Assembly: GCA_002364615.1 (NCBI GenBank)
Contig: DEYP01000002.1
Location: forward strand, 113,038-177,037
Direction of reading: 5' to 3'
Length of the DNA: 64,000 bases
Origin: Arsukibacterium sp. UBA3155
Lineage (GTDB): Bacteria > Pseudomonadota > Gammaproteobacteria > Enterobacterales > Alteromonadaceae
In this document: one piece after another, positions 26,082 through 34,665 of the stretch
Layout of the letters: each line of letters opens with the position of its first letter
How positions within the stretch are numbered: the stretch's first letter is position 1
Translations under genes and position numbers: made by a program
Notes under the pieces: generated by a model
The model's input: only the letters and a program-made list of their open reading frames with translations
Told to the model about the DNA's origin: nothing
The model's database searches: none

Positions 26082-27542
26082 ATGTACGAGTTTGAAGACT
26101 TAAGAGTGTTAGTGCAGGCTAAAAGCCCCCTTATTGTCATTGAAACCTATGAAGAGTTACGGGCACTGGCATTAATAAAGCGTTTGGCAATAAACCTGAT
26201 GCGACCGGTCTTTCAATGGACCATTACTGACGGGTTACAACGGACCGATCGGGAGAGCAGTCCGCAAGCTTTTAACATTGAACCTTCGCAGCTACTGGCA
26301 CAAATTAAGGGCACGCGGGTGCCCGGTATTTATGTATTATGTGACTTTCATCCGTTTTTAACGGAACCCCGTCACATCCGTTTTCTTAAAGAAATTGCTC
26401 AGGCGCACGAAAGCCTGGGTCACACCCTGATTTTATTAAGTTATGCCCTCGAAACCCCACCGGAACTGGCGCGGTTAAGTTACCGGTTTCAGTTGTCACT
26501 GCCAGGCGAGCAGCAGATCAGGCAAATGATTAATGAAGCTGCAGATAAATACAGCCGAGAGCATGGCCAGTTAGTGGCCATGGCTCCGGCAGATGTCAGC
26601 GCCTTGGTGCAAAACTTAGTCGGGTTAACCTTTGATGAAGCGAGACGCCTGGCGTACAAGGCGGTCGCGGATGATGGCGCAATAACGCAGGCTGATCTGC
26701 CACGAATTACCCGAGCGAGGTTTAGTATGCTACAAAGTGGCGGCACATTGAGTCAGATATTCGATACAAAAGGTATGGACGACGTCATCGGCCTGACCAA
26801 TTTTAAACGTTGGCTTGCACAACGTCAGCATGCATTTCGACATAATGGCGCGGATACGCCTAAAGGTATTTTATTGACCGGAGTACAGGGAAGTGGCAAA
26901 AGTCTGACTGCTAAGGCTATTGCTGGCGCCTGGGCGATCCCGCTATTACGTCTGGATATGGCTGCACTGTATAATAAATATATTGGCGAAACCGAAAAGA
27001 ACCTCAGTCAGGCGCTGGCTCAGGCTGATGCGATGGCACCTTGTGTGCTATGGATTGATGAAATAGAAAAAGGCCTGGCGGGCGGTGACAACGATAACGG
27101 CGTTACCCGGAGGATCCTCGGAACCTTGCTAACCTGGATGGCAGAGCGGACCAAACCGGTATTTCTGGTTGCCACGGCGAATAATATCGACGAACTGGCA
27201 CCGGAACTGCTACGAAAAGGCCGCTTTGATGAAATATTTTTTGTCGACTTACCTGACGATAAACAAATTAAAGCGCTGCTGGGATTGCACTTGCAGCGCC
27301 GGCAGTTAAGCTTAAGCGATACAGAGCTTGACCAATGTGTTGCGCTGGCGCAGGGGTTCTCAGGTGCTGAATTGGAGCAGGCCGTAGTGAGTGCCAGTTA
27401 TCGTATGCATACCGATGGTGGCCGTTTCAGCCTGCAGCATTTAATGGCCGAACTGAATGAAACTCAACCCTTGTCAATTGTAATGGCCGAACGGATCAAC
27501 AGCCTGCGCCGCTGGGCAGAGCAACGTTGTGTTATGGCATAG
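26082..27542 (+). CDS. AAA+ ATPase, Ycf46-like
   Basis: This 486-residue protein has an N-terminal degenerate ATPase-like region (about 1-215) and a C-terminal FtsH/Cdc48-type AAA+ module. Walker A is GVQGSGKS (267-274), Walker B WIDE (324-327), and the second region of homology TANNIDELAPELLRKGRFDE (365-384) supplies the arginine finger. The layout matches Ycf46-type AAA proteins, which are widespread in cyanobacteria and proteobacteria and poorly characterised. A kinase-like gene starts 33 bp downstream; co-transcription is likely. Confidence 0.85.
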   Translation: MYEFEDLRVLVQAKSPLIVIETYEELRALALIKRLAINLMRPVFQWTITDGLQRTDRESSPQAFNIEPSQLLAQIKGTRVPGIYVLCDFHPFLTEPRHIRFLKEIAQAHESLGHTLILLSYALETPPELARLSYRFQLSLPGEQQIRQMINEAADKYSREHGQLVAMAPADVSALVQNLVGLTFDEARRLAYKAVADDGAITQADLPRITRARFSMLQSGGTLSQIFDTKGMDDVIGLTNFKRWLAQRQHAFRHNGADTPKGILLTGVQGSGKSLTAKAIAGAWAIPLLRLDMAALYNKYIGETEKNLSQALAQADAMAPCVLWIDEIEKGLAGGDNDNGVTRRILGTLLTWMAERTKPVFLVATANNIDELAPELLRKGRFDEIFFVDLPDDKQIKALLGLHLQRRQLSLSDTELDQCVALAQGFSGAELEQAVVSASYRMHTDGGRFSLQHLMAELNETQPLSIVMAERINSLRRWAEQRCVMA

Positions 27543-27575
27543 CTATTACCAGTAAGCATCATTAACAGGAAAGCC

Positions 27576-29414
27576 ATGCCAGATAAAACCGACAAGATCC
27601 CGCTGCGAAACTTCTATATACCGGAAGAGCAATCGGTCTATCTACTCAATGCGAATGACGCTAAAAAGCTTAAGGACTGGGTGGCGCTTTGTATTGAAGA
27701 ACTGGAAAAACTGGGATACCGCCAGATAGAACTGATTGGCAAAGGCGCCTATGGTTTTGCTTTTGCCGGGTTTGGCCTGGATGGGGTGTCTTATGTGTTT
27801 AAGTTTTCGAGGATAAATTTAGCGCCGCATATTCAGGAGCGTTTGGCCGACGAAGCTTATATGCTGTCACTGGTAAAACATCCCGCGGTACCGGCTTACG
27901 TTACCTATCAGGTGATTAAAAAGCAGGGGATATTAATGATGGGTCGGGCCGCGGGCCTGGATTTAGAGCAATACAGCCTCAAAGTAGGGCGTTTATCGGT
28001 GCGCCTGGTGGTGGATATCGCCGCACAACTGGCTGAGTTACTGCTATTTTTGCGCCAGCAACAGATCCATGGTAATAGTGCGCCAATCGTGCATGGTGAT
28101 ATTAAGCCTTCTAATCTGGTGTTTGACGAGCAAACCGGCAAGATAAGTTTAATAGACTGGGGATCTTCCGTCCATGCTCAGCTAGATAGTCAGGGACAGT
28201 ATCTGGCAAATAATGTAATGCAGTTAATGTCTGCTGATTTACAGCATTCCAATGCCAGAATGGGTGATGTTTATTTTATTGGCCCGGAGCAACGTACCGG
28301 AGCACTTTCCAGTCCACGATTTGATGAGCAGGGCATTGCCAGTACGCTGTATGCTTTAGCATCGGCACAATCATGTCGTTTTGGCCGCCTGGCCATACCA
28401 GCACGCAGTTTAGGGTTACCGGTAGAGTTTGCCACTATGCTGGACAGCATGCTGGCTGATGACCCGAATTTGCGCCAGCAGGCCGGTGATTATTTTATCA
28501 GCAGAATGCCGCAATTAAGCCAACTGGTGTTGCCCGCGCTGCCATTACTTCCTGACGAGGCATTGTTACCGGTCTGGTGTAGCGCTCAAAAACAAGAGCT
28601 GGATACCGTTGTCTATTCTTCTAGAAAATCGTTTTTACGTGAGCATCAGGAAGAAGCCGACTTACATTATGTTGATGATGTGCAACTGGAGCGCTATTAC
28701 AAAAATTATCTGGAAGGAATGGGCGAGACCGAGAAAGCGTTTATCGCTGCAGTAGGGCGGCTGGCTCGCTACCCTGTTGTAGGTGGCCTGGCAATTCATT
28801 GGCAAGCTGGCGGTGTCTATATCGATTCCAGTTTAAATTTGTACGACCATAGTCTGAAAGTGGCGTTCAGCCATGCGGTAAATAATGTCGTTAATCTTGG
28901 CCGGGCTATTGGTAAACTCGGTGTGTTTAAAGCCTGTTTGTTTGATGCCCGTAATACTATCCATATTAGTCGTGAAACAGTTGAACAGCCGTTTATTGTG
29001 CCATCTAAAGCCCTGATACCTTATCAGAATGCGCCGGTTGCCAGCCAGGAAGAAGCTAGCAAGCAACATTCCTATTTTGAAGATGGTAAAGATCCGGACG
29101 AGCAGCTCGTTTTGCCAGAAGCGATTATGGATGATATTGCCAAACTTAATCTGATCCGGCATACCGGTTGTATTATTTTTGAAGTCACATCACTTTATAT
29201 GAAAGTGCATAGCTACTACCGGTTATTAGATAGCGCCGCCGAACCCGAGTTTTCATCATTACTGGCCAGTATTCTGCGCAAAGTTCCGCTGATCAGCGGT
29301 GAGGGCGTCGGTGGCTTTATGAAATTACCTTATAAAGATACCCGTTTTTTCGGACATCAGCCGCAGACCAGTGCCTGTTATTACCCGGCAAACCCAATGC
29401 GATTTGGCGGTTGA
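27576..29414 (+). CDS. Ser/Thr protein kinase-like protein with C-terminal extension
   Basis: This 612-residue protein has an N-terminal kinase domain (about 50-310): glycine loop IGKGAYGFAFAG, ATP lysine Lys76, helix-C Glu93, catalytic loop HGDIKPSN (His173-Asp175-Lys177-Asn180) and metal-binding DWG (194-196) in place of DFG. HGD replaces HRD, as in many bacterial and aminoglycoside-type kinases. All core catalytic residues are present, so activity is plausible. The C-terminal 300 residues match no domain I recognise. No transmembrane segment is seen. The substrate is unknown; the adjacent AAA+ ATPase is an obvious candidate partner. Confidence 0.8.
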   Translation: MPDKTDKIPLRNFYIPEEQSVYLLNANDAKKLKDWVALCIEELEKLGYRQIELIGKGAYGFAFAGFGLDGVSYVFKFSRINLAPHIQERLADEAYMLSLVKHPAVPAYVTYQVIKKQGILMMGRAAGLDLEQYSLKVGRLSVRLVVDIAAQLAELLLFLRQQQIHGNSAPIVHGDIKPSNLVFDEQTGKISLIDWGSSVHAQLDSQGQYLANNVMQLMSADLQHSNARMGDVYFIGPEQRTGALSSPRFDEQGIASTLYALASAQSCRFGRLAIPARSLGLPVEFATMLDSMLADDPNLRQQAGDYFISRMPQLSQLVLPALPLLPDEALLPVWCSAQKQELDTVVYSSRKSFLREHQEEADLHYVDDVQLERYYKNYLEGMGETEKAFIAAVGRLARYPVVGGLAIHWQAGGVYIDSSLNLYDHSLKVAFSHAVNNVVNLGRAIGKLGVFKACLFDARNTIHISRETVEQPFIVPSKALIPYQNAPVASQEEASKQHSYFEDGKDPDEQLVLPEAIMDDIAKLNLIRHTGCIIFEVTSLYMKVHSYYRLLDSAAEPEFSSLLASILRKVPLISGEGVGGFMKLPYKDTRFFGHQPQTSACYYPANPMRFGG

Positions 29415-29567
29415 TGGTACATTTTGTGCGATTTGTAACCAGTTTATGCTTGATGCTGCAGAATTCATACGGCTATGGGCAGTCTTTCACATTAAAAAGG
29501 TTTAAATTAACCTGCAAACCAAGTAATGTAATGCCTTTGATACTGGGTAAACAGAAACCGCAAACCG

Positions 29568-30041
29568 ATGTCTAGCGAAAAGAACAGTCAATACGACTTG
29601 CTGCTACAGCAAGCTCAGGCGATCATTGCCGATGAAACCGATGTTATTGCCAATATGGCCAATTTAAGTGCGTTGTTATACAACAGTCTGCCTGATTTAA
29701 ACTGGGCTGGTTTTTATATAATGCGTGGCGATGAACTCGTGCTTGGGCCTTTTCAGGGACAGGTCGCTTGTGTCCGGATCCCGGTAGGAAAAGGGGTTTG
29801 TGGCACGGCCGTAGCTACCGGCGAAGTACAGTTGGTTGAAGACGTCCACCAGTTTGCCGGCCATATCGCCTGTGACGCCGCCAGTAATTCAGAGATTGTG
29901 CTGCCTGTGCGGTTTCAACAGAATATTGTTGCGGTACTGGATATTGATAGTCCAACGCTGGCGCGTTTTGATAGTGATGATCAACAGCATTTGGTGTCGT
30001 TGGTCAAATTGCTTGAACAACGGTTAACTGAACCACTATGA
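29568..30041 (+). CDS. msrC: Free methionine-(R)-sulfoxide reductase (GAF domain)
   Basis: This 157-residue GAF-fold enzyme reduces free Met-R-sulfoxide. It has the family's conserved cysteines in QGQVACVRI, GKGVCGTA and GHIACDAASNSEIVLP, and the NWAGFYI motif. Length matches E. coli MsrC and yeast fRMsr. It is the first gene of a four-gene run with a small acidic protein, proQ and prc; the next gene overlaps by 4 bp (ATGA). Confidence 0.93.
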   Translation: MSSEKNSQYDLLLQQAQAIIADETDVIANMANLSALLYNSLPDLNWAGFYIMRGDELVLGPFQGQVACVRIPVGKGVCGTAVATGEVQLVEDVHQFAGHIACDAASNSEIVLPVRFQQNIVAVLDIDSPTLARFDSDDQQHLVSLVKLLEQRLTEPL

Positions 30042-30376
30042 AAGACGCACTGACAGTTCAGGACTATTTATTGAACGAGTCTGAAGTGGGTGACTGGGAC
30101 GGCGAAGAGGAACTGGTAACCGATAAGATTAACAGTATTATTCATGCTGTGTGGGACGCTTTACCCGATGATCTTGCCACTGAGCAAATAGAACAGATAA
30201 TGCCACAACTCTGGCAGCAATTAGGAACTGATACCCTATTGCTGGATGTTGATGAGCATGAACTGACCGGGTGGGCTTTAGTTTATATGCGACAACAAAT
30301 TGAATTGGGCATTGATGATGCTGACACTGCAAATGCAGAAGATGCTGACGTAAATGCAGATGATGATGAAGAGTAA
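30038..30376 (+). CDS. Small acidic protein of unknown function
   Basis: This 112-residue acidic protein has no cysteine, no signal peptide and no membrane segment. A helical N-terminal part (VQDYLLNESEVGDWDGEEELVTDKINSIIHAVWDALP) leads to an Asp/Glu-rich tail. Its start overlaps the msrC stop (ATGA) and proQ follows 6 bp later, so it is translated with both. I do not recognise the family. Its charge would suit a partner of the basic ProQ linker, but that is speculation. Confidence 0.7.
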   Translation: MKDALTVQDYLLNESEVGDWDGEEELVTDKINSIIHAVWDALPDDLATEQIEQIMPQLWQQLGTDTLLLDVDEHELTGWALVYMRQQIELGIDDADTANAEDADVNADDDEE

Positions 30377-30382
30377 ATTTTA

Positions 30383-31126
30383 ATGACAACCTCCACTGAA
30401 GCGTTAAATACAGACCAGAATACTGCGCCAGCGCAAGAAGCGTCAGCCAACGAGAACGAAGTCAGAAAACTGGCGAATGTAAAAGAAGTCCTGGCATATC
30501 TGGCCCAGCAATTTCCTTTATGCTTTAGTGTTAAGGGGCAGGTAAAGCCACTTAAAATCGGTATTTTTCAAGATCTTGCGGCTAAACTTGAGCAGGATAG
30601 CCTGGTAAGCAAAACGCAATTAAGGCAAGCGCTGCGGGTATATACGTCCAGCTGGCGCTATCTGGAAGCAATCCAGACTGGTGTTGCCCGCGTAGATTTG
30701 GAAGGTGAAGCAGGTGAGCTGATTGACCAGCAGCAAGCAGATCATGCCCTGAGTACGCTTACTGAGAGCAAAAATAAAGCGGCCGAATTACGTAAGGCGC
30801 GGCTTGCAGAGCAAAAAGCCAAGGCTAAACCCGCTAGTGATAAACCTGCTTACAAAAAAAAGCCGAACAAAACGACAAGTAATAGCTCTAACAGCACTAA
30901 GCTAAGCAGTAAAGCAGTGACTAAAGCTGCCAGTCCGGTAGTGAAAGAGGCTGTTTTAGAGTCTATAGCGGATGAGCAACTGAAAGTAGGTGCTGGTGTA
31001 TTGGTTAAGTTAGGCCAGTCTCCAATGCTGGCAACCGTGCTTGAAGTGCATAAAGATGATGTAACGGTGCAGCTTTCGTCTGGAATGGTGGTCAAAACCC
31101 GTCGGGACAGTTTGTATCAGGCCTGA
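30383..31126 (+). CDS. proQ: RNA chaperone ProQ
   Basis: This 247-residue FinO-domain RNA-binding protein acts on small RNAs and mRNA 3' ends. The FinO domain spans about 28-130 (LAQQFPLCF, PLKIGIFQDLAAKL, LRQALRVYTSSWRYLEA). A Lys/Ala/Ser-rich basic linker follows, then a C-terminal Tudor/SH3-like domain (VGAGVLVKLG...TVQLSSGMVVKTRRDSLYQA). prc follows 17 bp later, the same order as in E. coli. Confidence 0.95.
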   Translation: MTTSTEALNTDQNTAPAQEASANENEVRKLANVKEVLAYLAQQFPLCFSVKGQVKPLKIGIFQDLAAKLEQDSLVSKTQLRQALRVYTSSWRYLEAIQTGVARVDLEGEAGELIDQQQADHALSTLTESKNKAAELRKARLAEQKAKAKPASDKPAYKKKPNKTTSNSSNSTKLSSKAVTKAASPVVKEAVLESIADEQLKVGAGVLVKLGQSPMLATVLEVHKDDVTVQLSSGMVVKTRRDSLYQA

Positions 31127-31143
31127 TTAACGCAGAGTAGCTT

Positions 31144-33168
31144 ATGAAGAAATTATCCATTTTAGCGGCAAGTTTAATGATGGCTCTGGCTGTTCAAGCC
31201 GAGCCAGGAAAATCTGAAGACAATCAGGTTCTGCCAGTAATGGCCCAGGCGTCACATCACGCAACAGCCAGTAAAAGGATAACCGCGCTGTTCACCCGAG
31301 GCCATTATGTCCCTGTGCAACTTGATGATGAATTATCAGGTCGCATTTTCGATATGTATTTAAAAAATTTAGATTATTACCGCAATGTTCTGTTACAAGC
31401 GGATGTTGATTCGTTTGCACATTTTCGTGACGAATTTGACGATGGCTTGAACAAAGGGAATTTAAATTTTGCGTTTGATATGTTTAATCATACGATGCAG
31501 CGTAGAGCTGAGCGGTTTGATTTCGCTATTGATTTACTTGCTAAAGAGTTCGATTTTAGTAAAGACGATAGCTATAAGTACGATAGAGAAGACGCGCAGT
31601 GGCCTGCAAACCAAGCTGAGCTGAATGAGATATGGCGCCAGCGGGTCAAGTTTGACGCCCTTAATTTAAAGTTGACCGGTAAAGCCGATGACGAAATCAG
31701 GGAGATCCTGAATAAACGCTATCGTAACAGCCAGAAGCGGTTAAGCCAGACCAATAGCGAAGATGTGTTTCAGCTAGTGATGAATTCGTTTGGGCGGGCC
31801 ATTGAAGCGCATACATCCTACTTATCTCCACGCAATGCTGATCGATTCCAACAAGAGATGAATCTGTCGCTCGAAGGCATTGGTGCCGTGCTAAGAGCCG
31901 ATGAAGATTACACGGTCATCCAGAGTCTGGTACCAGGTGGACCAGCAGATCAGACTCAGAAACTTAAGCCCAAAGACAGAATTATTGGTGTTGCACAGGA
32001 CAGCAATGATTTTGTTGATGTTATAGGTTGGCGGCTGGATGATGTCGTTGATTTAATAAAAGGCCCGAAAGGAAGTACGGTAAGGTTGCAAGTGCTTGGT
32101 GGTAGCGATATCGCAGGCAATAAAGCCGACGTTATCACGATTGTCCGGGATAAAATCAGACTGGAAGATCGCGCTGCCAAAGCAGAGGTTTTAGATCCGA
32201 AGCTCAACGAGCTTGAGCAGAATATCGGTGTAATCAGCATCCCTGGCTTTTATAATAATCTGGCTGATGACGTTAAAAAATTATTGGTTGAATTAAAAGA
32301 AAAGCAAGTTGATGGCATTATCATCGATTTACGTGGCAATGGCGGTGGGTCGCTACAGGAAGCCACTTTGCTTACCGGTTTATTTATTGATAGCGGCCCG
32401 GTGGTTCAGATCCGCCAGGGCGACGGAAAAGTAACCGAGTCACCAGATACCGATGGCGTTAGTTATTATGATGGCCCGTTAACCGTTCTTGTCGACCGTT
32501 ACAGCGCATCGGCGTCAGAAATTTTTGCTGCAGCGATGCAGGATTACGGCCGGGCAATTATCGTCGGTGAACAAACCTTTGGTAAGGGTACTGTGCAGCA
32601 ACACCGTGGTTTAGGTCGTATTTACGACATGTTTGAAGAACCGTTGGGCAGTGTACAGTATACGATTGCCAAATTTTACCGGATTAATGGCGGCAGTACC
32701 CAACACCAGGGGGTAATACCAGATATTCATTTCCCTACCGCGATTGATCCCGCTGAATGGGGTGAGAGCAAAGAGCAGCATGCCTTGCCCTGGGATTCTA
32801 TTAACCCGGCCAAATATGCCAGCGTTAATGATATTCAGGCCGTAGTGCCCGTATTGCTTGAGAAGCATCAGCAACGGATTAGCAAGGAAACTGAGTTTGG
32901 TTACATGTTGCAGGATATAAAAGATTATCAGCAGCGTCAGAATGACAAAACGGTATCGTTGAAAGAATCTGAACGGATAAGCGAGCGTGATAAAGAAAAA
33001 GCGGAACAACTTGCCAGGGTTAACGAGCGATTAGTCAGGTTTGAACTTGAGAAAGTTCAGTCTGTAGATGATGCGCCTGAGTTAATCAGTGAATTGGATC
33101 CCTTTCTTGAGGAAGCGGCAAATATCACGGCGGATTTATTAAGAGTTAGCCGTATGGCGAAAAAATAA
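31144..33168 (+). CDS. prc: Tail-specific periplasmic protease Prc (Tsp)
   Basis: This 674-residue S41 protease degrades periplasmic substrates with nonpolar C-termini and trims FtsI. The signal peptide is MKKLSILAASLMMALAVQA. A PDZ domain (EGIGAVLRADEDYTVIQSLVPG) precedes the catalytic core with nucleophile Ser456 (YSASASEIFAAAMQDYG) and general base Lys481 (TFGKGTVQQ), spaced 25 residues apart as in E. coli. The C-terminal helical domain completes the family architecture. It is the last gene of the msrC-proQ run. Confidence 0.96.
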   Translation: MKKLSILAASLMMALAVQAEPGKSEDNQVLPVMAQASHHATASKRITALFTRGHYVPVQLDDELSGRIFDMYLKNLDYYRNVLLQADVDSFAHFRDEFDDGLNKGNLNFAFDMFNHTMQRRAERFDFAIDLLAKEFDFSKDDSYKYDREDAQWPANQAELNEIWRQRVKFDALNLKLTGKADDEIREILNKRYRNSQKRLSQTNSEDVFQLVMNSFGRAIEAHTSYLSPRNADRFQQEMNLSLEGIGAVLRADEDYTVIQSLVPGGPADQTQKLKPKDRIIGVAQDSNDFVDVIGWRLDDVVDLIKGPKGSTVRLQVLGGSDIAGNKADVITIVRDKIRLEDRAAKAEVLDPKLNELEQNIGVISIPGFYNNLADDVKKLLVELKEKQVDGIIIDLRGNGGGSLQEATLLTGLFIDSGPVVQIRQGDGKVTESPDTDGVSYYDGPLTVLVDRYSASASEIFAAAMQDYGRAIIVGEQTFGKGTVQQHRGLGRIYDMFEEPLGSVQYTIAKFYRINGGSTQHQGVIPDIHFPTAIDPAEWGESKEQHALPWDSINPAKYASVNDIQAVVPVLLEKHQQRISKETEFGYMLQDIKDYQQRQNDKTVSLKESERISERDKEKAEQLARVNERLVRFELEKVQSVDDAPELISELDPFLEEAANITADLLRVSRMAKK

Positions 33169-33193
33169 TAAAACAAGGCGAACATAACGATTT

Positions 33194-33219
33194 AAAAGCG
33201 GTATTTATTACCGCTTTTT
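33194..33219 (+). terminator. Rho-independent terminator of prc
   Basis: The stem AAAAGCGGTA/TACCGCTTTT with a 5-nt loop is followed by T. Confidence 0.9.
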
Positions 33220-33262
33220 GTTAGGCTCAGCCAAATATAAAAATAATTATAAAGGTTAATTT

Positions 33263-34594
33263 ATGGCAACTAGGGGTGTTTTTTCATCACGGCTGGGATT
33301 TATTCTGGCTGCGTCGGGATCTGCAGTGGGCTTGGGAAATGTCTGGGGCTTTCCTTCTCAGGTCGCCAGCAATGGGGGTGCCGCCTTTGTTCTGATGTAT
33401 TTAGTCCTGGCATTTGTGTTGGCGTATCCGGTATTAATGGCTGAGTTATTAATTGGCCGGGCAACCGAGTCCAATGTGGTGGATGCCCTCGGTTCTGTAT
33501 CGAAAGGTCGTTCCGGTCGCGTTGTCGGAATGTGGGGTATTGCTACCGTTTCATTGATCTTAGCATTTTACGGTATTGTTGGCGGCTGGATGCTGTCCTA
33601 CACACTGGAAGCATTAGCTAGCCTTGCGGGTTTAGAACAACTGGCACAGTGGCTGATCGCGTCTTCTTTGCCTCGAAATATTCTGTTCTGTGGCGTGTTT
33701 ATGCTGTTAACGGTTGGCATCGTTAGCGGTGGCGTGGTCAACGGCATTGAGCGTTGGTCTGTGAGGTTAATGCCAACATTATTTGTGTTGATGTTGTTGC
33801 TGTTTGGGTATGTGATGACTCAGGACGGCGCTATGGATGGCTTAAAAGTGTATCTTCTGCCTGATTTTACCGAAGCACTTAATCCGGAATTATTAATAAG
33901 TGCAATGGGTCAGGCGTTTTTCTCCATGTCATTAGGTGTCGGCACCATGCTGATATATGGCTCCTATGTCAGCCATAAAGAAAACCTGCCAAAATTAGGT
34001 GCATCAGTGGCATTGGTTGATATTGGTGTGGCGGTGCTGGCTGGTTTACTGATTATTCCGGCAATGTACGTTGCTTTACACAATGGTGTTGAAATATTTG
34101 GGGCAAATGGCGAGCTACTGGCTGAAGATACCCTTATATTTACCGTTTTGCCGTCCTTGTTTACCACAATGGGCTCTGTAGGGTTAGTTGTAGCCTCTGC
34201 TTTTTTTCTGTTGATGTCGATAGCCGCCCTGACTTCTTCTATTTCAATGTTAGAAGTACCGGTTTCTTATGTTGTGGAGAACCGGAAAGTCGCGCGTAAC
34301 AAAGCAGTCTGGCTTATTGCTGCCATTATTTTCTCGATTAGTGTACTTATTCTGGCGAACTTTGAATTGCTGTTTGGTTTTGTTATTGCATTGACGACCC
34401 AGTACAGCCAACCATTGCTTGGCTTAATGTTATGTATTTTTGCTGGCTGGATATGGAACAGAAATTCCATTTTAGCTGAGCTGAAGAAGGGCGATTCGCA
34501 GGCAGAACATAGCTGGTTCTGGCGGGTTTGGCCCTGGTACGTTAAATTCGTTTGTCCGGTAATCATAGTGCTGATGTTTTACCGGTCATTATAG
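33263..34594 (+). CDS. Neurotransmitter:sodium symporter (NSS) family transporter
   Basis: This 443-residue inner-membrane protein has about 11 predicted helices, as is usual for prokaryotic NSS proteins. TM1 carries the Na+/substrate motif SAVGLGNVWGFP (LeuT-type GLGNxWRFP with Gly for Arg), and the unwound TM6 region is AFFSMSLGVGTMLIYGSY. These symporters import amino acids or related amines with Na+; the substrate cannot be read from sequence. It is followed by nhaC, which could maintain the sodium gradient it uses. Confidence 0.9.
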   Translation: MATRGVFSSRLGFILAASGSAVGLGNVWGFPSQVASNGGAAFVLMYLVLAFVLAYPVLMAELLIGRATESNVVDALGSVSKGRSGRVVGMWGIATVSLILAFYGIVGGWMLSYTLEALASLAGLEQLAQWLIASSLPRNILFCGVFMLLTVGIVSGGVVNGIERWSVRLMPTLFVLMLLLFGYVMTQDGAMDGLKVYLLPDFTEALNPELLISAMGQAFFSMSLGVGTMLIYGSYVSHKENLPKLGASVALVDIGVAVLAGLLIIPAMYVALHNGVEIFGANGELLAEDTLIFTVLPSLFTTMGSVGLVVASAFFLLMSIAALTSSISMLEVPVSYVVENRKVARNKAVWLIAAIIFSISVLILANFELLFGFVIALTTQYSQPLLGLMLCIFAGWIWNRNSILAELKKGDSQAEHSWFWRVWPWYVKFVCPVIIVLMFYRSL

Positions 34595-34624
34595 GGCTTT
34601 GCCTCTTCCATCATAATAATATTG

Positions 34625-34645
34625 AAAGGCGCGGCAAGCGCCTTT
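34625..34645 (+). repeat. Short stem-loop between the NSS transporter and nhaC
   Basis: AAAGGCGC/GCGCCTTT with a 5-nt loop lies 30 bp after the symporter stop. No T tract follows, so it probably allows partial read-through into nhaC or protects the upstream mRNA 3' end. Confidence 0.5.
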
Positions 34646-34665
34646 ACTAAAGTGGAGCAACAATA

